A DNA stretch of 15,362 nucleotides from Candidatus Methylomirabilis sp. (GCA_020722945.1 DYJV01000056.1:1-15362); one strand, 5' to 3'; counted from the stretch's first letter, positions 1 through 7,428 are shown. Program-made: numbers and translations. The notes: generated from the sequence alone by a model not told the origin.

Positions 1-87
1 GTTTTTACCTGTTTTTACCTGTTTTTACCTGTTTTTACCTGTTTTTACCTGTTTTTACCTGTTTTTACCTGTTTTTACCTGTTTTTT
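1..87. repeat. Tandem array of 10-bp units with phased T-tracts
   Basis: Eight perfect copies of GTTTTTACCT fill bases 1-80, and a ninth T-tract (GTTTTTT) starts at 81. The array begins exactly at the window edge, so it may continue upstream. Each unit has a T5 run, so the A/T tracts recur every 10 bp, close to one helical turn. That arrangement is known to give intrinsic DNA curvature. The array could be a bent-DNA segment of a replication origin, a protein-binding iteron array, or an assembly or contig-end artefact. No ORF of note crosses it. The repeat itself is certain; its role is inference. Confidence 0.95.
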
Positions 88-146
88 AACTAGTATTTAA
101 CTAGTATTTAACTAGTATTTAACTAGTATTTAACTAGTATTTAACT
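85..146. repeat. Tandem array of 11-bp units (TTTAACTAGTA)
   Basis: Five perfect copies of TTTAACTAGTA run from 85 to 139, followed by a partial copy TTTAACT to 146. The unit contains the palindrome ACTAGT and directly abuts the 10-bp array, sharing its last T residues. The 11-bp period again places each unit on nearly the same face of the helix. AT-rich iterated 11- to 13-mers are typical of origin unwinding elements, so an origin role is a reasonable inference, but no initiator gene is recognised beside it. The motif AACTAGT recurs once more at 521-527, inside the adjoining structured region. Confidence 0.93.
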
Positions 147-155
147 GATTAACTG

Positions 156-560
156 TTTAGCAGAGCCCCCTCCTTTAGGTTCCCCCAAAATATTCATATT
201 TCAAATATTTTGGTGTTTACCATTCGGCTATTAGGGTTTTACACCAGTCGTTATTGTTAGTAATTCTTATTACCATGTCATTTGCTTACATAAATGTCGA
301 GTTCCGCATCTAGTGAGTCTGGTTCTCGCTTTTGCATATTATGTTCGTAGCGTATGAACAATAACCTTCCAACGAAAACGCTTATTCAATACAAGAATAA
401 AACGTCTTTGAGACATAGCTTCGCTAAGGACACCTGTCTCTAGCTGGGTACCTACGGCTGTAACAAGAGTCCATTTGGCTAAGATGGGTGTTACTAGCGA
501 TAGGATTAAGCGAAGTTATTAACTAGTTCCCTTCGCCCCTCAATGGACTGACTCCATTCG
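156..560 (+). ncRNA. Candidate structured non-coding RNA, class unknown
   Basis: No sizeable ORF covers this stretch. Bases 181-540 are about 39% G+C (142 of 360 counted by eye), clearly above the flanking genes. It is dense in inverted repeats: CCAAAATATT/AATATTTTGG (185-194/204-213), GTAAT/ATTAC (260-264/269-273), an 8-bp stem at 342-349/353-360 containing one G-U pair, TTATTC/GAATAA (382-387/395-400), GAGACA/TGTCTC (410-415/435-440) enclosing TAGC/GCTA, GCGAAG/CTTCGC (510-515/531-536) and AGTCCATT/AATGGACT (468-475/542-549). GTAACA/TGTTAC (460-465/489-494) would cross that last stem as a pseudoknot. The G-U pair works only if the + strand is transcribed, which is weak support for that orientation. 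I do not recognise a known family. It could be a large phage RNA or the structured part of a replication origin. Boundaries are approximate. Confidence 0.42.
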
Positions 561-631
561 CACTTTTAACAGTAATTTAAGAATAAAGGATTCTTTGAAT
601 TTTGTCAAGCATTTTTTTTAATTATTTTAAC

Positions 632-660
632 TTGACTTTTGTTTAATTTGGTGTTAAGTT
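632..660 (+). promoter_or_regulatory. Possible sigma70-type promoter of the helicase gene (weak)
   Basis: TTGACT at 632-637 is followed after 17 bp by TAAGTT at 655-660. The -35 is good and the -10 is poor. Transcription would start near 667, just before the AGGA ribosome site (676-679) of the chosen ATG at 689, and downstream of the alternative ATG at 662. GTCAAG (604-609) and CTTGAC (631-636) form a 6-bp inverted repeat overlapping the -35. Confidence 0.3.
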
Positions 661-688
661 TATGATCATAATCATAGGAATTAAATTA

Positions 689-2497
689 ATGTTAATAGAC
701 TATAATTCAAAAAATAATCAGTTAATTTTAACTGAAGAATCTGGTGAATCCTTTATCACCTTACAGAATTGTTGTGGGTTTAAGTTATGTCCAAAACTTA
801 GAAATGATTCTTATCAAGTTCCATTTATAGCATTACCAATAGTTTTGAAGGCCATTAATAGTTTAAAATATGCAGCATTAATTAGTCAGGAATTGAAAGA
901 TTATTATGCTGCTTACAATAATTGGAGAAAGTATTTATCAGATTTAAAAGATAGAAATTACAAAAAAGATGATGAAAAAATATGGAAAATTTTGGCATTT
1001 GTAAAAGAGTTAGAATCAGAAATAAATACAAGATTTCAAGCTTTTTATAATAAAAAATTTAATTTTTATAGTAACCAGATAGAAACAATAGTTTACGCAA
1101 TAATTGGTCAACGGATTGTTATAGGAAATGATATAGGTACTGGTAAAACTTTAACTTCTTTGGTTGTAGCAAAATACCTGATAAAATACGAAAATGTTAA
1201 AAAAATATTAATTATGTTACCTGCATCACTTGTTAAAAACTTTTATAACGACTATTTAAAGTTTTTCAAGGATACAGAAATGCTTATGGTTTGTACTGAA
1301 ACTAAAGCAAAACGATCAAAATTATACGAATTGTTTCGTATAAATGATAATTTTAAGTTTTTAATTACAAATTACGAAAAGTGTAATTTTGATGAGGAAG
1401 ATTTACGTAAACTTTCATTTGATTGTATTATTGTTGATGAGTTTCATAGAATGAAAAATTTCATATCTGCAAAACGTAGTATAAACTTTTTTGATATGAT
1501 ACAAAACAAATGGAAACCAAAATACAGATACCCAATGTCTGGTACTCCAATTGAAAATAAGCTTTTTGATCTTTATCCAGTATTTAAACTTTTAGATGAT
1601 GGTAAAGTGCTTGGTGGGCAAAAGTTTTTCGATAATAATTTTGTAGAATATACAGAAAAAACATATCCACTTTACATATATGGTAAAAACAAAGCACCAC
1701 TAATTAAAACTCAGTTGGTTGCTACTGGCTTTAAAAATTATAAATTTATTCAGAACTTGATTAAACCATATATAATCAAAAAGAAATTAGATTTACCTGT
1801 AGATTGTTACAGACAAGATATTGAAATAGAACCAAGTTCTAAATTTTTAGATCATTATCATTGGGTTAAACAACAATTTAGTAATAATTCAGCAAAGTAT
1901 ATAGGTGTTAGACAGTTTTTATGTGATACTACAAGACATAATTGGGAAGATAATCCAAAGTATGAAGAACTTGAAAATATAATTACACAAACTTCATCAA
2001 AAGTAATTATATTTAGCTTTTTCAAATGCTCTATAGGCGCCATTGGTAATTATCTTAATAAGTTAGGGTATAAATATGTAACTTGTATGGGTGGTGATGA
2101 ACAAGATCCGTTTGATGTAGTTAAGAAATTTGAGAATGATCCTAATATAAAGTGTCTTATAACTACAGACAAAATAAATTTTGGTCATAATATCCAATGT
2201 GCTAAAATAGTAATAGAATGGGAAAAACCAATAAAACCAACTATTACAATGCAGAGAATTGGTAGAGCTTATAGAACAGGACAAACAGAGGATGTTCATG
2301 TTTACAGTTTTGTTGTAAAAAAAACAATTGAGGATATTATCCAACAACAATGGGTTATCAAGAAAGAAGTTATTGATAAGATTATTGAAACTATGGGTAC
2401 TAATTCAACCAATGAAACCCTGAATGATATGATTGAAAAGTTAGATATTAATATGGAAGAAGAAATAATGAAAGCATTTTTAAAAGAAAAGAATTAA
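689..2497 (+). CDS. SNF2-family (SF2) DNA helicase/translocase
   Basis: Predicted ATP-driven double-stranded DNA translocase of superfamily 2, probably remodelling forks or stripping proteins from phage DNA. With the start at 689 it has 602 residues. Motif I is GTGKT (150-154), motif II is DEFH (250-253, a variant of DEAH), motif III is SGTP (284-287) and motif VI is QRIGRAYRTGQ (522-532). The QRxGRxxRxGQ form is typical of SNF2-like proteins. The N-terminal 130 residues match no domain I recognise. An in-frame ATG at 662 exists, but ATG 689 has AGGA nine bases upstream and fits the predicted transcript start. It is the first gene of the block and is followed after 3 bases by the next promoter. 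Family call is firm; the exact role (UvsW-like, fork regression, other) is inference. Confidence 0.9.
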   Translation: MLIDYNSKNNQLILTEESGESFITLQNCCGFKLCPKLRNDSYQVPFIALPIVLKAINSLKYAALISQELKDYYAAYNNWRKYLSDLKDRNYKKDDEKIWKILAFVKELESEINTRFQAFYNKKFNFYSNQIETIVYAIIGQRIVIGNDIGTGKTLTSLVVAKYLIKYENVKKILIMLPASLVKNFYNDYLKFFKDTEMLMVCTETKAKRSKLYELFRINDNFKFLITNYEKCNFDEEDLRKLSFDCIIVDEFHRMKNFISAKRSINFFDMIQNKWKPKYRYPMSGTPIENKLFDLYPVFKLLDDGKVLGGQKFFDNNFVEYTEKTYPLYIYGKNKAPLIKTQLVATGFKNYKFIQNLIKPYIIKKKLDLPVDCYRQDIEIEPSSKFLDHYHWVKQQFSNNSAKYIGVRQFLCDTTRHNWEDNPKYEELENIITQTSSKVIIFSFFKCSIGAIGNYLNKLGYKYVTCMGGDEQDPFDVVKKFENDPNIKCLITTDKINFGHNIQCAKIVIEWEKPIKPTITMQRIGRAYRTGQTEDVHVYSFVVKKTIEDIIQQQWVIKKEVIDKIIETMGTNSTNETLNDMIEKLDINMEEEIMKAFLKEKN

Positions 2498-2500
2498 TTC

Positions 2501-2529
2501 TTGACAAATTTAAAATAATATGTTTTAAT
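2501..2529 (+). promoter_or_regulatory. Sigma70-type promoter for the clamp-loader gene cluster
   Basis: A perfect -35 TTGACA (2501-2506) is followed after 17 bp by TTTAAT (2524-2529); TAATAT at 2526-2531 is an alternative -10. It lies directly behind the helicase stop codon (2495-2497). The 14-bp perfect palindrome AAGAATTAATTCTT (2489-2502) covers that stop codon and touches the -35, so it could be an operator. The promoter would serve genes from 2564 onward. Confidence 0.68.
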
Positions 2530-2563
2530 ATTGTTAAAGAAGTTTGTTAAAGGGGTTAAAATA

Positions 2564-3133
2564 ATGGTTGAGTTTATTATAGGTGATTATAAGCCCAAAT
2601 CAAATGATATAGTTATAGATAACTATCATTCTTGTTGTGTGTTTCAAAATAAATTAGGTGATGATAGTCCTATTGTTGTCTTTGGTGAATTTGTTGGTTT
2701 AACATCTGAAGATTGTAAAGCAATAGCTAAAGTTGCAACAAAAGATGTTAAAGTTGTATTACAGTCAAATAAATTAATTAAAGGTATTAGACAAGGAAAA
2801 AATGTAAAAATTACATTCGATGATGGAACTGCTGCTATAAGTATTTTTGAAGTAGCTAGTGCTGTTATAAAATTATCTGATCGTGATTATGTTTTTAATT
2901 TCCTTAAATTAAATAAACCTCAGATGTATATGCTTGTTAAAGCATTAATAGGTGCTTATGATGTTATATCACAATCAAATAGACAAATAATAGCTTGGTT
3001 GGATATGTACCAATGGAAAGTAGTACCAGAAATATTGTATGCTATCATGGCATACAAGATAAAGCCACAGCCTGGTATTAAATGGCTACCTTGGAAATTC
3101 CCAAAGAAAAAATCAACAGATTTAGAAGAATAA
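2564..3133 (+). CDS. Unknown 189-aa protein, possible clamp-loader partner subunit
   Basis: I do not recognise the family from motifs. The start is set at ATG 2564, preceded by AAGGGG and eight bases; a TTG at 2531 is in frame but lies at the predicted transcription start. The N-terminal half alternates strands and helices, with hydrophobic runs such as PIVVFGEF and VKVVLQSNKL. The C-terminal half is helical and ends in a Trp- and Lys-rich tail (near WLPWKFPKKK). There is no P-loop. This broad pattern, its size close to T4 gp62 (187 aa) and its position immediately before the clamp loader ATPase suggest a non-catalytic clamp-loader subunit (delta- or gp62-like). That idea rests mainly on context. 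It could equally be an unrelated replication accessory protein. Confidence 0.85.
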   Translation: MVEFIIGDYKPKSNDIVIDNYHSCCVFQNKLGDDSPIVVFGEFVGLTSEDCKAIAKVATKDVKVVLQSNKLIKGIRQGKNVKITFDDGTAAISIFEVASAVIKLSDRDYVFNFLKLNKPQMYMLVKALIGAYDVISQSNRQIIAWLDMYQWKVVPEILYAIMAYKIKPQPGIKWLPWKFPKKKSTDLEE

Positions 3134-3194
3134 GTGCTGATTTTACCATACCTTAACTGGAATTATAAATCTTAAAGAAAATAGGAGTAAATGA

Positions 3195-4049
3195 ATGTTA
3201 TTTGAAACAGAAAGACCACAAACATTAGAACAATTGGTAGGCAGAGATAAAGAAGTTACAAGAATTAAAGAATTTCTTCAGAAACCAGAAGGTATTCCAC
3301 ACTTGCTTTTTAGCGGTAAAAGTGGAACTGGTAAAACTACAATGGCTAGTATTATTGCTAGAGAAGTATTTGGTGATGCACTTAAAGCAAATTATTATGA
3401 GTTTAATTCATCTTCTACAAGAGGTATTGATTTTATTCGTGATGAAATTGCTGAAATTGCTAAGAGAAGACCATTAGGTGCAAATTATAAGATCATTCTT
3501 CTTGATGAAGCAGATGGCATTACACCAGATGCACAACAATGTTTACGTAGAATTATGGAAATAAATGCAAACTATACTAGATTTATTTTCACTTGTAATT
3601 TTCCATATAAAATTATTGAGCCTATTACATCTAGGTGTGTAAATATAACATTTGATCCAATTGATTTACTTACAATAGCAAAACATCTTAAACGAATTGT
3701 TGTTAAACATAAACTTAACTATACAGATGAGCAGATTAAACAATTTGCTAAAATATCCAATGGTGATATGCGATTGGCAATTAATAATTTGGAAGGAAAT
3801 ATAGATATATCATCAAGCGAAATTCTTGATACACTTACACTTAGCAAAATAAAAACAATGAATCTCGATGAAAAAATGTCATTAGCGTTTTCTGTTGATC
3901 CTGAGTTGCTTTTTTCCAAACTGTTTGATCTTGTTCAAAAAGAAAAGTCATGGGATAAACTTTTTCCTATGGCAGAATGTAATTATAAAATGAATATGAG
4001 TATACATAAAACATTATTTATAGCTAATCTATTAGAGAAAAATTTTTGA
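3195..4049 (+). CDS. Clamp loader AAA+ ATPase, RFC small subunit / T4 gp44-like
   Basis: Predicted ATPase subunit that opens the sliding clamp and loads it on primed DNA for the polymerase. It has 284 residues, a little short of T4 gp44 (319). The AAA+ core shows a Walker A motif GKSGTGKT (41-48), Walker B LLDEAD with D104-E105, sensor-1 Asn135 in FTCNFP, and an SRC motif with arginine-finger candidate R147, the form seen in RFC small subunits and gp44. The C-terminal 100 residues look helical, as in the collar domain. AGGAG lies 7-11 bases before the ATG. The gene follows the possible partner subunit (2564) and precedes a Cys-rich mini-gene by one base. No sliding clamp gene is recognisable in the window, so the partner must be encoded elsewhere or be too diverged to see. 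Confidence 0.9.
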   Translation: MLFETERPQTLEQLVGRDKEVTRIKEFLQKPEGIPHLLFSGKSGTGKTTMASIIAREVFGDALKANYYEFNSSSTRGIDFIRDEIAEIAKRRPLGANYKIILLDEADGITPDAQQCLRRIMEINANYTRFIFTCNFPYKIIEPITSRCVNITFDPIDLLTIAKHLKRIVVKHKLNYTDEQIKQFAKISNGDMRLAINNLEGNIDISSSEILDTLTLSKIKTMNLDEKMSLAFSVDPELLFSKLFDLVQKEKSWDKLFPMAECNYKMNMSIHKTLFIANLLEKNF

Positions 4050-4050
4050 A

Positions 4051-4299
4051 ATGTCAAAGAAAAGAACACCATTAGAAGCTATACGAGCAAAATGTAAAGA
4101 ATGTTCATCAGGGCAAAAAAACGAAATTATAAATTGTCCTGTTAAGACTTGTCCTTTGTGGTCATATAGGATAGAATTGGAGCTAATGGAAAACATTGAT
4201 ATTGAAATTGAGCAAATAGAAGAACATAATCAGAAAAAAGAAAAAGTTAAATTAGGTAAAAGTTTATTGGATATAGATATACCATTTGAATCGGAGTAA
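4051..4299 (+). CDS. Small zinc-binding phage protein (Cys4 motif), function unknown
   Basis: 82 residues. The N-terminal part carries C15-x2-C18-x10-C29-x4-C34, with the local pattern CPxxxCPLWxYR. Short proteins with this CxxC...CPxxxCPLxxYR arrangement are common in phages and prophages and are usually annotated as hypothetical; the cysteines probably bind one zinc ion. The C-terminal half is charged and helical (Glu/Lys rich). The ATG follows the clamp loader stop codon by one base, so translation is probably coupled. DNA or RNA binding is plausible but unproven. Confidence 0.8.
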   Translation: MSKKRTPLEAIRAKCKECSSGQKNEIINCPVKTCPLWSYRIELELMENIDIEIEQIEEHNQKKEKVKLGKSLLDIDIPFESE

Positions 4300-4302
4300 A
4301 TT

Positions 4303-4464
4303 ATGTTATTTTATCGCGGTAAAGCTTTTTGTAATAAAGATGATTGTTGTAAACGTAATTCATGTAGTAAATATTTCACAAAATATCATAAGAAAAACGC
4401 TGAAAAACTTGGACTTCCGGTACAATTTATAAAAGAACCGGAATGTTATAAAGTGGAGAAGTAA
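4303..4464 (+). CDS. 53-aa Cys-rich small protein
   Basis: This mini-gene starts at ATG 4303, with CGGAG ending six bases upstream, and stops at 4464, one base before the methyltransferase ATG. The protein has cysteines at 10, 15, 16, 21 and 47 among many lysines, so it may be a small metal-binding or nucleic-acid-binding protein. I do not recognise it. Strong ribosome site, tight spacing on both sides and composition like its neighbours support that it is real. It is the second Cys-rich mini-protein in a row between the clamp loader and the methyltransferase. Confidence 0.72.
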   Translation: MLFYRGKAFCNKDDCCKRNSCSKYFTKYHKKNAEKLGLPVQFIKEPECYKVEK

Positions 4465-4465
4465 A

Positions 4466-5092
4466 ATGACATTACAATATGGAAAAGAATACTATGATTA
4501 TTGTAAAAATGAAAATAAATTTGACATGAATGAACTTGGTGATTGGCATGAAGAATACTTTAAGTTTCTTCTTAATGTATTTAAAGAACACATGGAACCT
4601 CACTATATTTCACTAGATATTGGTTGTGCTACTGGTAACTATTTGGAATTGTTTAGACGACATTCAAGATTAATGTATGGTTGTGATGTATCTCAATGGT
4701 ATATTGATAATACAAAGTTTAATGAAATTAAACATTTGATGAAAGTTATTGAAAATAACAAAGTGCCATTTATAAACAATATGTTTGATTTTATACATAT
4801 GTCACAAGTCATTGAACATATTCCAGAAAAGGATATTCGTGAAGAATTATTGGAAATTAAACGTGTTTTAAAATCTGGTGGTATTTTTTATATATCTACT
4901 GTAGGTGAAGGGCCACAAATACCAAGACCAGATCAAGACCCTACACATATTTCTTGTTTTAGTAAAGAAAAATGGGAATCAATTTTTCAGGATTGTGGTT
5001 TTTGGAATATAACAATAAATTATGAAAAGAAAATAAAGGATGATAAATTTGCTGGTCAGTATGATTGGGTAAACTTTGTTCTTTCAAAATAA
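4466..5092 (+). CDS. Class I SAM-dependent methyltransferase
   Basis: 208 residues with a Rossmann-type methyltransferase core. Motif I is LDIGCATGNY with D51, G53 and G57, the SAM-binding loop. The post-motif segment QVIEHIPEKD and the following helix and strand (LKSGGIFYIST) match the UbiE/Methyltransf_11 style. There is no DPPY/NPPY motif of N6-adenine or N4-cytosine DNA methylases and no PCQ motif of C5-cytosine enzymes, so the substrate is open: a small molecule, a modified base precursor, a protein or RNA. GGAG lies eight bases before the ATG. It sits between the Cys-rich mini-gene and the DNA polymerase, in the same run of genes, so a link to DNA metabolism is only suggested by context. 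Confidence 0.85.
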   Translation: MTLQYGKEYYDYCKNENKFDMNELGDWHEEYFKFLLNVFKEHMEPHYISLDIGCATGNYLELFRRHSRLMYGCDVSQWYIDNTKFNEIKHLMKVIENNKVPFINNMFDFIHMSQVIEHIPEKDIREELLEIKRVLKSGGIFYISTVGEGPQIPRPDQDPTHISCFSKEKWESIFQDCGFWNITINYEKKIKDDKFAGQYDWVNFVLSK

Positions 5093-5112
5093 TACTATTG
5101 GGTAGGTATTTA

Positions 5113-7428
5113 ATGTATAAAATAATGCGTGCATGGGATAAAAGCAACAGCAAAATTGCCTTTGTTTATCGTGATAAAGATAGTGGTAGAAAAAAAATAG
5201 GAGAAGTTAAATTTGATTGGTGGTTTTATGTAAAAACATCTGATTATGAACATTATAAGAATCAGTTTAATTCTTTTATAGAACAGAATCTTATAATTAA
5301 ATGTGAACCAGATGGATTATACACAAAGATTTATGTCGAAAGATCACATAAATCTGAGTTATTAAATACAGAAATGGAATTTGTATGGGAACATAAAAAT
5401 TTTCAGTTTAATCAATTGTCTGAAAAATTGGCTTTAATTGGGATTCAAACTTATGAGGCCGATGTGTTGCCTTACAAAAGATTTTGTTTACAAGATGATG
5501 TAGAATTTGAAAAAGATTATAAATTATTGTTTTTAGATATAGAAACAGATGATCGTATAAGAAATGGTCAACCAATACCGGGTGAGTATAGAATATTATC
5601 AGTCGCACTTGGTGAATATTCTGGTAAAATAGCATGGCTTTGTATAGAAGAAGATACAGATGAAGCAGAAAAAGCAATGCTTATAAAAATGGCAAAAGTT
5701 CTTAATGCCTACGATGTTATAATTGGTTGGAACAGTAGTTTATTTGACTTACCATATATTAAAAGTCGTTTTATGAGATATGGTATATCAATAGATTGGC
5801 GTAAATTATTTCATCAAGATTTCATGAAGATTTTTCAAAAATCTGTATCACTTCGTTCTTATTCTCTGGATGCCGTTGCAAAAGAAATGGAAATAGAAGG
5901 AAAAATTGAACACGATGAATATTCTATTTACAGAATGTGGAAAGAAAATAGAGAACTATTAAAGAAGTATAATATCCAAGATGTTAATATAATGATTGAA
6001 CTGGAAAAGAAAAAGAGCTACCTTTCCACGGCTAGAAATGTTAATGCCATTGGTATGTGTCCTTGTGATGATCCTTTTATCACTAGAAAAATAGATAATC
6101 TTATGCTTAAACAGGCTCAAGAAGATAAGCATTTTCATTTCAAAACAATGATTAAGAATTATGGTGAAGAAGAAATAGAAGAAGAAAATAGTTACGAAGG
6201 TGCTTATGTATTCCCAACAAAACCCGGAATTTATGACAATATCAAAGTATTGGACTTTGCATCATTATACCCAAATACTATAAAAACATTTAACATATCC
6301 CCAGATACATTGATTGCTCCTAGTGATAAGATAGATGATAGTTTTGTAATTACAACACCAACAACAAGTAAACATAAATTCAGAAAAGACTTTATAGGTA
6401 TATTGCCTAAAGTTATTATGAAGATGAAAGAAAATCGTGATTATTACAAAAGACTTATGAGCAAAGAAATACCTGGTAGTCTTATGCACAAAACATACAA
6501 TGAACTTCAGTATGTTTATAAGTCTTTTGGTTTGTCTTTTTATGGAGCACTTGGTGAAAAACATACTAGATTTTATGATGTCAGAATAGCAGAAAGTGTA
6601 ACACTGGCTGGTCAATATTTTATAAAAACTTGTGCAGCTTGGTTAGAAAAACAAGGAAAAGTAATAATATATGGCGATACAGATTCCACATTCGTGCAAC
6701 ATGTTAAAGATACAGAAGTTAATAAAATAATTACATGTCTTGCAAAATTATGTGATTTACATGCAAAACAAAAGTTTAATTGTGACGAATGTACATTAGA
6801 AATGGATTATGACAAGGGATTCCATAAATTCATTATCTGTAATGCAAAGAAAAAGTATGCAGGTTACTTAGATTTTATTGATGGTCATATTGTAAATCCT
6901 TATAAGTTAAAGATAGCTGGATTTGAGTATATACGAAACGATGTTTGTCAGTTTGTTAAAAAGTATCAGAAAGAGTTTCTTACATGGATATTAGAAGATA
7001 ATAAACCTGATTTAATGACTGTTAGAGAATGGATATTAGATAAACAGCGTCAGGTCATGTCTGGTAATCTATTACTAGAAGATTTAGTATTCTCAAAGAA
7101 AATAACAAAACCACTTTCAGAATATGCAACAGACTTACCACAAATAAAAGTAGCAAAAGATATGATATTAGATGGTAAAGATTTTTGGGTTGGTGATAAA
7201 GTGCAATATTTTTTCTTAACATTTGACTCTAAGAAAAAACCAGTACCATTACCAATATATAAATTCAATAATAAATATAATGAAAGTTACTACTGGAATA
7301 ATTGTATATATCCAGCATTTGAAAGAATTTTGGTAGTTGCATATCCAACTATAAAATGGGATGAGTATTACATTTCAGATAAAAATAAAACAGGTTCGTT
7401 AAAAGTAGGTCGTAGTCTATGGAGTTAA
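5113..7428 (+). CDS. DNA polymerase, family B, with 3'-5' exonuclease
   Basis: Predicted replicative polymerase of the phage, 771 residues from ATG 5113 (T4 gp43 has 898). The longer in-frame start at 5065 lies inside the methyltransferase gene and is less likely; GGTAGG precedes 5113. The exonuclease motifs are intact: Exo I LDIET (D142, E144), Exo II N207 to D212 (WNSSLFD), Exo III Y286-x3-D290 (YNIQD). Polymerase motif A is DFASLYP (D381), motif B is K-SFGLSFYG, motif C is YGDTDS (D522, D524), and a KKKYAG segment follows. In motif B the usual Asn before Ser is Leu (KxxxLSxYG). All metal-binding aspartates are present, so the enzyme should synthesise and proofread. It would work with the clamp loader encoded upstream. 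Confidence 0.97.
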   Translation: MYKIMRAWDKSNSKIAFVYRDKDSGRKKIGEVKFDWWFYVKTSDYEHYKNQFNSFIEQNLIIKCEPDGLYTKIYVERSHKSELLNTEMEFVWEHKNFQFNQLSEKLALIGIQTYEADVLPYKRFCLQDDVEFEKDYKLLFLDIETDDRIRNGQPIPGEYRILSVALGEYSGKIAWLCIEEDTDEAEKAMLIKMAKVLNAYDVIIGWNSSLFDLPYIKSRFMRYGISIDWRKLFHQDFMKIFQKSVSLRSYSLDAVAKEMEIEGKIEHDEYSIYRMWKENRELLKKYNIQDVNIMIELEKKKSYLSTARNVNAIGMCPCDDPFITRKIDNLMLKQAQEDKHFHFKTMIKNYGEEEIEEENSYEGAYVFPTKPGIYDNIKVLDFASLYPNTIKTFNISPDTLIAPSDKIDDSFVITTPTTSKHKFRKDFIGILPKVIMKMKENRDYYKRLMSKEIPGSLMHKTYNELQYVYKSFGLSFYGALGEKHTRFYDVRIAESVTLAGQYFIKTCAAWLEKQGKVIIYGDTDSTFVQHVKDTEVNKIITCLAKLCDLHAKQKFNCDECTLEMDYDKGFHKFIICNAKKKYAGYLDFIDGHIVNPYKLKIAGFEYIRNDVCQFVKKYQKEFLTWILEDNKPDLMTVREWILDKQRQVMSGNLLLEDLVFSKKITKPLSEYATDLPQIKVAKDMILDGKDFWVGDKVQYFFLTFDSKKKPVPLPIYKFNNKYNESYYWNNCIYPAFERILVVAYPTIKWDEYYISDKNKTGSLKVGRSLWS

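Noticed and set aside
1-146. CRISPR array.
   Set aside because: The units are 10 and 11 bp and directly adjoining, without unique spacers; no cas genes are present.
298-330. tRNA gene suggested by GGTTCTCG.
   Set aside because: No seven-base acceptor stem, no anticodon arm and no canonical T-loop could be placed around it.
361-400. tmRNA-like tag reading frame (AAC GAA AAC GCT ... TAA).
   Set aside because: The tag does not end in the usual Leu-Ala-Ala type sequence, and there is no tRNA-like T-arm (GTTCGA) or CCA end nearby on either strand.
401-445. Group I intron core (P7-like GAGACA/TGTCTC).
   Set aside because: The two strands are only 19 bases apart, with no P3/P8 between them and no recognisable P/Q/R/S elements; no interrupted gene flanks it.
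604-636. Intrinsic terminator at the T8 run (612-619).
   Set aside because: The stem that closes over the T-run is only 6 bp and AT-rich, and no GC-rich hairpin directly precedes the T's.
2531-2563. TTG start 33 bases before the chosen start of the 189-aa gene.
   Set aside because: It lies at the predicted transcription start, while ATG 2564 has a good AAGGGG at proper distance.
3134-3180. Third, decayed copy of repeat B (TTAACTGGAATTATAAATC).
   Set aside because: Only a short AT-rich similarity; neither hairpin is present.
5065-5112. Upstream ATG for the DNA polymerase.
   Set aside because: It lies inside the methyltransferase gene, and the extra 16 residues do not look like a polymerase N-terminus; GGTAGG precedes ATG 5113.
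6265-6615. Minus-strand reading frame of 116 codons and several shorter ones elsewhere on the minus strand.
   Set aside because: All lie opposite well-supported genes, have compositions expected from the reverse of AT-rich coding DNA, and lack ribosome sites.
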